Part shown: piece after piece, positions 34,056 through 41,474 of the stretch
Position numbering within the stretch: the first letter of the stretch is position 1
How the letters are laid out: each line of letters starts with the position of its first letter
Origin: Microbacterium salsuginis
GTDB lineage: Bacteria > Actinomycetota > Actinomycetes > Actinomycetales > Microbacteriaceae
Assembly: GCF_012524205.1 (NCBI RefSeq)
Contig: NZ_JABACI010000004.1
Location: 62,001-126,000, forward strand
Length of the DNA: 64,000 nt
Direction of reading: 5' to 3'
Made by a program: the position numbers and the translations under genes
Notes under the pieces: model-generated
The model's input: only the letters and a program-made list of their open reading frames with translations
Databases searched by the model: none
Told to the model about the DNA's origin: nothing

Positions 34056-35723
34056 TCATCCGCGGGCGATCTCCTCCCGCGCATCCGCGTAGGCGCGGCG
34101 CAGCGTCTCGCTCACCCATTCGCCGCCGCGGTACAGATTCGCCGCACCGATGTCGTCGACCACGCCCCCCGCGGTCAGCTGATGGATCACGCGCTCCTCG
34201 CTCGCCACGATCTTGAGCGAGGCATCCGCTGACGCCAGCTCGTGGGCGTACCGCCGCAGGACCTCGATGAAGGCGAGCCCCACCTCGTCGGTGCCGCGCA
34301 GCCGCACGATCACGACGGCGCCGCGCGAGTCGGCACCCACCCGCGGGAGCTGCCGCTCGAACGTCGGTGCACTGGCGAAGAACAGGCTGCCGTAGGGCTG
34401 CAGCACCAGGACCTCGCCGGGACGGACGGATGCCGGCGGGTCGGACTCGCGCAGGCGCCCGTCGTCGGTGATGTGCACCTGACGCACCCGCACCCGGTTC
34501 GACTGCTGGGCCACGAACATCACGATCCCGAGGCCGACTCCGACGAGCACCGCGAACTGCAGCGGGATGATCAGGGTCAGCACGAACGTCACCGCCATGA
34601 TCGTGGTCTGCAGGGCTCCGCTCTTGACAACCGAGAACACCCGGCTCGGCTTGATCGCCGAGATCCCCACCACGATGAGCAGCGCGGCGAGCGCCGGCAT
34701 CGCGACGAAGGCGACGAGGCCCGACGCGAGCAGGATCACCAGGGCCATGACGCCGCCGGCGAAGACGAGCGACCAGCGCGTGCGCGCACCGGCGGCGACG
34801 ATGAGCGCAGACGCCGACATCGACCCGCCGACCGGCATGCCGCGGAAGACCCCGGCGACGACGTTCCCGACACCCTGACCGATGAAGTCGCGAGAGGCAT
34901 CGGCGGGCTTGCCGTCGGGAGTGGGGATGCCGGCCGAGACGCCGGCACCCTGCACCAGTCCCACGAACGCGAGCGAGACGGCGGGGATCGCGAGGTACAC
35001 GATGTCGTCGAAGCTGGGAAGGACGGGAGCGGGGAGCCCCCGGGGCACGTCGACCATGTCGTCGAGGACCACCACGGGGCCGGCCACCCACGCATTGAGC
35101 AGCCATGCCGCGATCGAGCCGAGCACGACCGCGACGACGAGGCTCAGGCTGCCGACGCGCGTGGGCTGCAGCACCACGATCGCGAGCACCGTGATCGCCC
35201 CCACGACGACGGCGGGGATGCTCCACTGACCGATGTGGAGGAGCAGGTCGATCGTCTTGACGATGCGGTTGGCGCCCTGCGCCGCATATCCGGTGAAGTT
35301 CGACAGCTGCCCGAGCACGATGTTGACGCCGACAGCCGTGATGAACCCCGTCATGACCGCTGTCGGCACGAACCGCACCAGACGCCCGGCGCGCGCCAGG
35401 CCCGCCACGATCATGACGACGCCGGTCAGCATCGCGAGCGTGTAGAGCGCGCGGTCAGGGTCGGGTCTGCTCTGCAGGTCGGCGTCGGCCACGACCAGCG
35501 CCATCGCGCCGGTGGCCTGCACCGCCATGAACGTGCTGCTGGTGAAGAACGCGGCGCCCACCATGCCGAAGAGGTAGCCGTAGAGGCCGGCGAGCGGGTT
35601 CACGCCCGCGAGCAGGCCAGAGGCGAGGCCGTCGGGCACGCTCTCCACACCGAGTGCGATGCCCGCCTTGACGTCTTTGCCCAGAGTCTCGCGCGAGAAC
35701 CACGTCTTCGGATTGAGGCCCAT
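34056..35723 (-). CDS. SulP family anion transporter with STAS domain (1 of 3)
   Basis: This 555-residue SLC26/SulP transporter has 12-14 membrane segments, with family sequence SVPDGLASGLLAGVNPLAGL near TM1-2 and the MPVGGSMSASALIVAAGART region. The C-terminal cytoplasmic STAS domain (residues about 440-545) follows. SulP proteins move sulfate, bicarbonate or other anions. It begins MGLNPKTWFSRETLGKDVKA. ATG 35723 is six bases after TACCGT on the minus strand. It lies alone next to clpB. Its sequence differs clearly from the two SulP proteins at 41475 and 55744, so these are not recent duplicates. Confidence 0.93.
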   Translation of the reverse strand: MGLNPKTWFSRETLGKDVKAGIALGVESVPDGLASGLLAGVNPLAGLYGYLFGMVGAAFFTSSTFMAVQATGAMALVVADADLQSRPDPDRALYTLAMLTGVVMIVAGLARAGRLVRFVPTAVMTGFITAVGVNIVLGQLSNFTGYAAQGANRIVKTIDLLLHIGQWSIPAVVVGAITVLAIVVLQPTRVGSLSLVVAVVLGSIAAWLLNAWVAGPVVVLDDMVDVPRGLPAPVLPSFDDIVYLAIPAVSLAFVGLVQGAGVSAGIPTPDGKPADASRDFIGQGVGNVVAGVFRGMPVGGSMSASALIVAAGARTRWSLVFAGGVMALVILLASGLVAFVAMPALAALLIVVGISAIKPSRVFSVVKSGALQTTIMAVTFVLTLIIPLQFAVLVGVGLGIVMFVAQQSNRVRVRQVHITDDGRLRESDPPASVRPGEVLVLQPYGSLFFASAPTFERQLPRVGADSRGAVVIVRLRGTDEVGLAFIEVLRRYAHELASADASLKIVASEERVIHQLTAGGVVDDIGAANLYRGGEWVSETLRRAYADAREEIARG

Positions 35724-35940
35724 GGGCCCACGGTAGCGAAGCGCTCACGCCGAAGGCCGCCCTGCGCCGGCGTCCGGCCGGGTCAGCGGCGGTTTTCACA
35801 CGACCTGCGTGATGTGGGCATCCTCGCCGTTCCCGAAGTTGGATAGCGCCGCGCGGAGTGGCACCCGACCCCACGCCGAGTGCGCTCGACGCTCCGCCGG
35901 CGAATCGAACGGCCCCGTGCCGACACGAAGGGAACCTCGC

Positions 35941-36351
35941 ATGACCGACACCGACACCACCGTCACGGGATGGGTGGGATGGGGCGTCTTCGCCGCCGTC
36001 GTCCTCATCATCTCGGGCATCATCGACGCCTTCCACGGGCTTCAGGCACTCATCGGGCCCGATACCGCCTATTTCCTCGGCGAAGCCGGCCTGTTCTCGC
36101 TCGACATCCAGGCCTGGGGATGGTGGCACCTGATCTCGGGTCTTCTTCTCCTGCTCGTGGGCATCGCGCTTCTCGGCGGAGCGACCTGGGCACGCGTCAT
36201 CGCGATCATTCTGGTGACGCTCAACGCCGTCGGTCAACTGACGCTCATGGCCGCCCAGCCGTGGCTGTCGATCGCCGTGCTGGCGCTCGACGTCCTCGTG
36301 ATCTACGCGCTCACCGTGCACGGGCGCGAGCTCAAGGCTCGCCGCAGCTGA
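35941..36351 (+). CDS. DUF7144-type four-helix membrane protein
   Basis: This 136-residue membrane protein has four helices. It begins MTDTDTTVTGWVGWGVFAAV and contains the family features GWGWWHLISGLLLLLVGIAL-like TM2 and VLVIYALTVHGRELK near the end. This layout matches actinobacterial DUF7144 proteins, whose function is unknown. ATG 35941 follows GAAGGGAACC. It converges with the GlxA-type gene, and the stops are four bases apart. A strong hairpin inside the end of that gene probably terminates it. Confidence 0.85.
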   Translation: MTDTDTTVTGWVGWGVFAAVVLIISGIIDAFHGLQALIGPDTAYFLGEAGLFSLDIQAWGWWHLISGLLLLLVGIALLGGATWARVIAIILVTLNAVGQLTLMAAQPWLSIAVLALDVLVIYALTVHGRELKARRS

Positions 36352-36355
36352 GCCG

Positions 36356-37384
36356 TCAGGCCACCGGCTCGAGAACGGATGCCCCGACACGCGCTTCGGC
36401 GGATGTCGGGGCATCCGCCATCTCTCGCTCGTCGGTCGTGCACGAGAAGCGGGCACGGTAGGCCGTCGGCGTCGTGCCCAGCACGCGCGCGAAGTTCTGG
36501 CGCAGCACCGCGGCCGATCCGAAGCCGCTCTCGTACGCGATGCGGTCGAGTCCGAGATCCGTGGATTCGAGCAGCCGCTGGGCGTGGATGATCCGCTGCC
36601 GCGAAAGCCATGCCGCGGGCGTGGCACCGAAGTCCGCCTTGAAGCGGCGCGCGAACGTGCGCGGGGACATGTGGGCCTTGGACGCGAGCTGCTCGACCGT
36701 GAGGTCGAGGCGCAGATTGTCGAGCATCCAGTCCGTGACCGGCGCGAGCGACAGCGATGTGGTGGCGGGCAGCGGCTTGTCGATGAACTGGGCCTGGCCG
36801 CCGTCGCGCTGCGGGGGCACGACCATACGGCGCGCGATCTTGTTGGTCAGCTCGGCGCCGAGCTCCTGCCGCAGCAGGTGCAGGCAGGCGTCGAGTCCCG
36901 CAGCGGTGCCGGCGCTCGTGATGATGCGGCCGTCCTGCACGTAGAGCACGTCCGGGTCGACGTCGACCTTCGGGTACATCTCGGCCATCTTCTGCGCGTA
37001 CATCCAGTGCGTCGTCGCCTTGCGGCCGTCCAGCACGCCGGCGGCCGCGACGACGAACGAGCCGCTGCAGACGCTCAGCACCCACGCATCCCGGGCGACG
37101 GCGTCACGGATGACGTCGAGCACCCGCTCATCGGTGCGCGCCCAGTACTGGTGCGGAACCGGCGACACGACCACGAGGTCGGCCTCGTACGCGAACGCGA
37201 GGTCGTTCTCGACGTTGATCGAGAAGCCCATCTTCGACGACACCGCTCCGGGTTCGGGCGTGACGATGCGGAAGTCGAAGTTCGGGATGCCGTCGTCCGA
37301 GCGATCCAACCCGAACGCCTCGCAAGCGACACCGAACTCGAACGGCGCGAAACCATCTTGGACGATGCAGGCGACGGTCTTCAT
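36356..37384 (-). CDS. GlxA-type AraC family transcriptional regulator with DJ-1/PfpI domain
   Basis: This 342-residue regulator has an N-terminal DJ-1/PfpI (amidotransferase-like) sensor domain (VACIVQDGFAPFEFGVACEA; nucleophile-elbow region SVCSGSFVVAAAGVLDGRKA, keeping Cys) and a C-terminal AraC HTH with two helices-turn-helices (VEQLASKAHMSPRTFARRFK and GLDRIAYESGFGSAAVLRQN). ATG 37384 follows GGGAGAAC. An inverted repeat at 37431-37446 and related GTGGCAG boxes upstream suggest autoregulation and control of the divergent small gene. Ligand unknown. Confidence 0.92.
   Translation of the reverse strand: MKTVACIVQDGFAPFEFGVACEAFGLDRSDDGIPNFDFRIVTPEPGAVSSKMGFSINVENDLAFAYEADLVVVSPVPHQYWARTDERVLDVIRDAVARDAWVLSVCSGSFVVAAAGVLDGRKATTHWMYAQKMAEMYPKVDVDPDVLYVQDGRIITSAGTAAGLDACLHLLRQELGAELTNKIARRMVVPPQRDGGQAQFIDKPLPATTSLSLAPVTDWMLDNLRLDLTVEQLASKAHMSPRTFARRFKADFGATPAAWLSRQRIIHAQRLLESTDLGLDRIAYESGFGSAAVLRQNFARVLGTTPTAYRARFSCTTDEREMADAPTSAEARVGASVLEPVA
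36376..36417 (+). terminator. Hairpin embedded in the 3' end of the GlxA-type gene
   Basis: Perfect 14-bp arms CGGATGCCCCGACA (36376-36389) and TGTCGGGGCATCCG (36404-36417), loop 14 bases. It is coding for the last residues of the GlxA-type protein and 25 bases past the DUF7144 stop, so it can end the DUF7144 transcript. Same stem as 16713-16761. Confidence 0.65.
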
Positions 37385-37430
37385 GGGCGGTTCTCCCGAC
37401 GTGGCAGTTTTCATACGATGTGTGTCCATC

Positions 37431-37446
37431 CTGCCACTCGTGGCAG
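37431..37446. promoter_or_regulatory. Candidate operator CTGCCAC-TC-GTGGCAG in a divergent promoter
   Basis: A perfect 7-bp inverted repeat lies between the GlxA-type gene (start 37384) and the small ORF (start 37474). A third GTGGCAG at 37401-37407 is 30 bases away. Likely recognised by the adjacent AraC-family protein (inference). Confidence 0.55.
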
Positions 37447-37473
37447 TCATGACGCAAGCGTAGCGTTTCTGCC

Positions 37474-37590
37474 ATGTTCATCGCCATCGCCTTCGCCGTA
37501 CTCTCCGCCTTCGCGCTCGCGTCGTCGGTCGTCGCGCTTCGCACCGACGGCCACCGCCGCATCCCGACCGACCGTACGCGCCTCCCCTGA
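37474..37590 (+). CDS. Small membrane protein (38 aa), divergent from the GlxA-type regulator
   Basis: This 38-residue product starts MFIAIAFAVLSAFALASSVV, a single hydrophobic helix, and ends with a basic tail (LRTDGHRRIPTDRTRLP). ATG 37474 is seven bases after TAGCGT, giving a leaderless promoter like many genes here. It is probably co-controlled with the regulator through the GTGGCAG boxes. No family recognised. Confidence 0.5.
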   Translation: MFIAIAFAVLSAFALASSVVALRTDGHRRIPTDRTRLP

Positions 37591-37620
37591 CACCGCTCCG
37601 CGACCCTAGACTCGCGGCGG

Positions 37621-38040
37621 ACGACTCCCTCGAACTCGCCCACGCCCGACGCTTCGCTTCCGGCTGCACCGCCCCCCGGTGCGGCGTACAACGTCCCTTC
37701 GCGGCAGCTCGAGCCGACCGAGCGCCCGGCCCGCAGCCCGCTCGGCATCATCGCCTTGGTCGTCGGCATCATCGTGCTGCTCACCTCGACCATGTCGCTC
37801 GTCGTCCAGGCGTCCATGCTCCGCACCGGCGACTACGCGGCGATCGGCGCGATCCTCGGCGTCTTCGCCCTCGTGCAGGGGGTGCTCGCCCTGGCGGCGA
37901 TCGTGTGCGGCAGCATCGGGCTCGCGATGCGCGGACGTGCCAAGGGCACCGCGGGCGTGGGGCTCGGCATCGGCGTCACTGCCCTGTGGGCCGTGCTGGG
38001 CAGCGTCTTCTACGGCAGCCTCGTGCAGATGCTCGCGTGA
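37621..38040 (+). CDS. DUF4190-like two-helix membrane protein, start codon unclear
   Basis: The frame encodes TTPSNSPTPDASLPAAPPPG, then AAYNVPSRQLEPTERPARSP and two hydrophobic helices (LGIIALVVGIIVLLTSTMSL; GVLALAAIVCGSIGLAMRGR) plus a third (GVGLGIGVTALWAVLGSVFY). This is the layout of DUF4190-type actinobacterial proteins with a proline-rich cytoplasmic head. No ATG, GTG or TTG lies at the head. TAGACT (37607-37612) is followed eight bases later by ACG (37621), where such proteins normally read M-T-T-P. The next start, TTG 37756, would cut TM1. Either a rare start, a lost start or a base error. Confidence 0.6.
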   Translation, partial: TTPSNSPTPDASLPAAPPPGAAYNVPSRQLEPTERPARSPLGIIALVVGIIVLLTSTMSLVVQASMLRTGDYAAIGAILGVFALVQGVLALAAIVCGSIGLAMRGRAKGTAGVGLGIGVTALWAVLGSVFYGSLVQMLA

Positions 38041-39462
38041 TCACGCGCTGACGCGCTCGTATACCTCGATCATCGCCGCGGTCCGCGAGGACTGGCGGAA
38101 CCGCTCGCGGATCGTGGGGTCGGGAACGGCCGGTGCGCCCGCGGCGATGTCGGATGCCGCGGCGCGCAGCGCGTCCGCGAGCGCGTGCACCGAGGCATCC
38201 GCGATCCCGTTCGGGAACGCCTCGCCGACCGGCCAGTACCCGTCGCCGAGCTCGGCTGCAAGGTCGGGGTCGCTCACGACCGACGGCGTACCGAGCGCCG
38301 CGGCCTCGAAGATCGTCATGCCCTGCGTCTCGAAGCCGATCGAGGTCTGCACCACGGCGTCCGCGCGCGCGATCTTGCGAAGAGTCTCGGCGTACGGCAC
38401 CCGTCCCGCGAAGACCACCGTCGCCCTCGGACGGAGCTTCTCGATGAGCCGGCGTGCGGCGCGCAGCTGACCCCCACCCCCGATCAGCTCGACCTCGGCG
38501 TCGACACCCGAGGCGGCGACCGCCTCGAGGAACGGCAGCAGACGCTTCTCGGGGCTCATCCGCCCGAGCCACACGAACCGCGGCCGCCCCTCCCTTGCGA
38601 AAACACCAGCCCGCGACGCCGACACGCCGGGGACGGATGCCGCGGGCCGGCGTGTCGCGTCACCGACTGGTGTTTTCGCATCGGGACGGGCCGGGGCGGG
38701 GCGGCGGCCGTCGGAGCGGCCGGCATCGGGGTGGGCCGGCTCGGGGTGGGCCGGGTCGGGGTGGGCCGGGTCGGGGTGGCCGGCATCGGGATGGGCCGGG
38801 TCGGCGAGGATCCCGTCGAGCAGGTCGTCGTCGATGCCGTTCCAGATCACATCGACCGCCGGTGCGGACTGCGGGACGACACCGTGCTGCTCGAGGCGGC
38901 GTGCGAAGTGCGCCGACGGCGCGGTCACGGCATCCGCCCGCTCCGCGAAGCGGCGCAGGTACGACCAGCCGTCCCGGCCCGGCGTCGATTCGGACGCGAC
39001 GCCCAGCACGCGACGCTGCCACGCGTTCAGCACGCGCAGCACCAGCTTCGGGAAGGGAGCCGTCGCCTCGATGCCCACGTCGAGGCGGTTGTGCATCGTG
39101 TGGACGATCGGGGTGCGGTGACGCCGCGCGAAGCGATACCCGATGAGCGCGCCCCAGAAGTCGGCCTGGACGTGCACGACGTCGACCGGCGGGCGGCCTT
39201 GCAGCGCGGCATCCACCCATCGGTCCGTGCGTCGGCCCGGCCACGACATCGAGTACTCGCGATCGAGGGTCACCGGGATCGACGGGACGTCGAGATACGC
39301 CGAGTCGGCGGGGGCCGACCGGCCGCGTGGTACGTGCATCGCCGGCGCGACGATCGTGACCGTGTGACCGGCCTTCTCGAGGAAGCGCCGCTGCAGCCTC
39401 ATCGAGACCTGCGCCCCGCCGAGCGTCTCGGCGTGCTGGTCACCGAACATCACGACGTGCAC
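38041..39462 (-). CDS. GT4 family glycosyltransferase with a repeat-derived insertion
   Basis: This 473-residue retaining glycosyltransferase has the GT-B fold. The N-domain has GDQHAETLGGAQVSMRLQRR (GG loop for acceptor/donor) and VVHVQADFWGALIGYR. The C-domain has FVWLGRMSPEKRLLPFLEAV (donor grip) and the E-x7-E motif FETQGMTIFEAAALGTPSVV. Between the domains, where relatives have a short linker after NGIDDDLL, this one has about 70 extra residues. These are a PDPAH-type repeat and a 28-residue segment (from DAKTPVGD to AGVFA) encoded by a long palindrome. GTG 39462 is six bases after the stop of the upstream GT4 gene, so the two are an operon. Confidence 0.9.
   Translation of the reverse strand: MHVVMFGDQHAETLGGAQVSMRLQRRFLEKAGHTVTIVAPAMHVPRGRSAPADSAYLDVPSIPVTLDREYSMSWPGRRTDRWVDAALQGRPPVDVVHVQADFWGALIGYRFARRHRTPIVHTMHNRLDVGIEATAPFPKLVLRVLNAWQRRVLGVASESTPGRDGWSYLRRFAERADAVTAPSAHFARRLEQHGVVPQSAPAVDVIWNGIDDDLLDGILADPAHPDAGHPDPAHPDPAHPEPAHPDAGRSDGRRPAPARPDAKTPVGDATRRPAASVPGVSASRAGVFAREGRPRFVWLGRMSPEKRLLPFLEAVAASGVDAEVELIGGGGQLRAARRLIEKLRPRATVVFAGRVPYAETLRKIARADAVVQTSIGFETQGMTIFEAAALGTPSVVSDPDLAAELGDGYWPVGEAFPNGIADASVHALADALRAAASDIAAGAPAVPDPTIRERFRQSSRTAAMIEVYERVSA
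38596..38680. repeat. Palindromic element inside a coding region
   Basis: Outer arms TGCGAAAACACCAG (38596-38609) and CTGGTGTTTTCGCA (38667-38680) are a perfect 14 bp. An inner stem, GACACGCCGG (38621-38630) with CCGGCGTGTC (38647-38656), is a perfect 10 bp. The 85-bp element is translated in frame within the GT4 gene. Only one copy is in this window. Confidence 0.85.
38716..38805. repeat. 15-bp minisatellite in the same glycosyltransferase gene
   Basis: Six units of 15 bp (consensus GTGGGCCGGGTCGGG) encode HPDPA/HPEPA/HPDAG pentapeptides on the minus strand. A 15-bp period keeps the frame when units are gained or lost. It is 35 bp from the palindromic element. Confidence 0.9.
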
Positions 39463-39468
39463 GGGCGC

Positions 39469-40698
39469 CTACTCGGGGAGGGGTTCGTCGCGGTACAGCG
39501 CTTCGAAGGTGTCGAGCGTGCGACGCATGTCGTGCACCTTGACGCCCTCGAGCGAAGCCCGCTGCATGCGCAGCCGCTCCTCGGGCGCCTGCGTGAGGAC
39601 GGCGGTGATCTTCTCGGCGAGATCCTCGACGTCGCCGGGACGGAACAGATAGCCGTTCTCGCCGTCGTGCACGAGGTGCGGCAGCGCGACGGCGTCGGCG
39701 GCGACGATCGGCAGTCCCGACGCCATCGCCTCCATCGTTGCGATGGACTGCAGCTCTGCGATCGACGCGATCACGAACGCGCTGGCGCGGGAGAGGAAGC
39801 CGCGCAGCTCTTCGTCCGTGGTGTGACCGTGGAATGTGACGCGTCCGTCGAGCCCGAGCTGACCCGCGAGCTCTTCGAGGTTGCGGCGCTGGTCACCGTT
39901 GCCGACGATGTCGAAGGTCACATCCAGCGCGGGATCCAGTGTCGCGAGCGCGCGCAGGATCACGTCGATCTGCTTCTCGGTCGTGAGCCGGCCCACGAAG
40001 ACGAGGCGGTGCGCGTCGCGGGGCGTGAGGTCGGGCGTGTAGTTCGCCGCCTCGATGCCGCAGCTGATCGGGATCACGCCCTCGATCGCGATCGTCCGCT
40101 CGAGGAAGTCCGCGGCGCGGCGCGTCGGCGTGGTCACGGCGCGTGTGAGGTCGAAGGTGCGCTTCGCGTCGTCCCACGCGAGCTTGATCGCGATCTTGTC
40201 GAGGAACGGCGGCAGCGTCGTGAAGTCGACGATGTTCTCGGCCATCACGTGGTTGGTCGCGACCACCGGGATGCCGCGCTTGTGCGCCTCGCGGGCGAGA
40301 CCGCGGCCGATGACGATGTGCGACTGGATGTGCACGACGTCGGGCTTGACCTCGTCGAGCACGCGGCGGGCGTAGTGCTTCGACATCCACGGCAGCACGA
40401 AGGTGAGCCAGTCGTGCGGGGGCCAGCGCCACGACGGCAGCCGGTGGATCGTCATCCGGCTGCCCTCGATCACCTCGGTGAAGGTGCCGTGGTTGCGGTG
40501 CCCGGCGCTGGGCGCCATGACCTGCACGTCATGGCCGCGGACGACCAGGCCGGCGGCGAGGCGCTCGGCGAACCGCGCGGCCCCGTTGACGTGCGGAAGG
40601 AAGGTGTCGGCGCCGATCAGGATCTTCAGCGGGCGCGCCGACGGACTCGTCGGCCGGGCCTCGGCGGGTAGGTCGGCGGGCGTCGCAGGATCGGTCAC
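39469..40698 (-). CDS. GT4 family glycosyltransferase (PimB/MgtA-like mannosyltransferase type)
   Basis: This 409-residue GT-B glycosyltransferase resembles the PimB/MgtA-like alpha-mannosyltransferases of actinobacterial lipid glycan synthesis. The N-domain has LIGADTFLPHVNGAARFAER and VVHIQSHIVIGRGLARE. The C-domain has FVGRLTTEKQIDVILRALAT and the acidic motif SIAELQSIATMEAMASGLPI with E-x7-E. GTG 40698 is chosen; GTG 40761 would add 21 residues, but TACAGT at about 40758-40763 looks like the -10 of a promoter whose transcript begins between them. It is followed six bases later by the second GT4, so both probably glycosylate the same lipid or polysaccharide. Confidence 0.9.
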   Translation of the reverse strand: MTDPATPADLPAEARPTSPSARPLKILIGADTFLPHVNGAARFAERLAAGLVVRGHDVQVMAPSAGHRNHGTFTEVIEGSRMTIHRLPSWRWPPHDWLTFVLPWMSKHYARRVLDEVKPDVVHIQSHIVIGRGLAREAHKRGIPVVATNHVMAENIVDFTTLPPFLDKIAIKLAWDDAKRTFDLTRAVTTPTRRAADFLERTIAIEGVIPISCGIEAANYTPDLTPRDAHRLVFVGRLTTEKQIDVILRALATLDPALDVTFDIVGNGDQRRNLEELAGQLGLDGRVTFHGHTTDEELRGFLSRASAFVIASIAELQSIATMEAMASGLPIVAADAVALPHLVHDGENGYLFRPGDVEDLAEKITAVLTQAPEERLRMQRASLEGVKVHDMRRTLDTFEALYRDEPLPE

Positions 40699-40821
40699 GG
40701 GATGGGGGCCTGTCTCTGACGGCGGGGGCGCGGCGGTGGGGTCGGTGACGCGCGGATCCACTGTACCCGAGGGGGATGCGAAGCCCCGGGAACGCGCAGG
40801 CTCGCCCCGTACGCTGGTGGC

Positions 40822-41418
40822 ATGCCCCGTCTTCAGGCCGATGCCGACCCGAATCTGTGGGTCCCGGTGACAGAGTCCCTCGGCTTCCGCGGCCGCCGGC
40901 ACCGCAAGGCGGCGATCCGGATGCTGCTGACCCAGGCGAGCGGCGCGCTCGGCGGCGAAGCCCGCCCGGGCAGCGGCGTCGCCGCGTGGGCGATGAGCCA
41001 GGCGGCGCCGTTCCTGATGCGCAAGGCCGCGGGACGCGTGCTGGTGTGGGTGTGGAAGGCCGACGCCGAGCTGGTCGTGGCGATGGCGCAGCTGCAGCAG
41101 GCGACGATCGAGCTGCGGACGGCCCGCGCCATGATGCCGATGGAGTACGACGACACGCAGTCCTTCCGCAACCCCTTCCTGGGCGTCGGCGAGAAGCTCG
41201 AGATGCCGCTGCCGCCGGATCCGCGCCAGCCTCCGTTCGCGACCTACACGTGGGACATCGGGACGCATTTCGTCACGCTCACCGCGGTCTGCTCCGATCG
41301 GGAGCGCTTCGGCACCGTGATCGGCTCGGTCGACGACCTGGCACGCACGCTGCGCGTCAACGACGACCTGACCCTGGGCGAGTCCCCCGAGGTGCTGCGG
41401 ATCGAACCCGGTCACTGA
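40822..41418 (+). CDS. Conserved protein of unknown function (198 aa)
   Basis: This soluble 198-residue protein has no recognised family. It starts MPRLQADADPNLWVPVTESL. A basic helical N-terminal part (FRGRRHRKAAIRMLLTQASG) and a middle helix with WVWKADAELVVAMAQLQQAT are followed by a beta-rich C-terminal half (FATYTWDIGTHFVTLTAVCS). ATG 40822 is six bases after TACGCT (40810-40815), giving a leaderless-type start. It is divergent from the GT4 operon and 56 bases upstream of the SulP gene. Confidence 0.8.
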   Translation: MPRLQADADPNLWVPVTESLGFRGRRHRKAAIRMLLTQASGALGGEARPGSGVAAWAMSQAAPFLMRKAAGRVLVWVWKADAELVVAMAQLQQATIELRTARAMMPMEYDDTQSFRNPFLGVGEKLEMPLPPDPRQPPFATYTWDIGTHFVTLTAVCSDRERFGTVIGSVDDLARTLRVNDDLTLGESPEVLRIEPGH

Positions 41419-41474
41419 TCCGGCGACGGCGGCACGAATGCCGCTAGCCTCGGGATCGACATCCAGGAGGCGCC

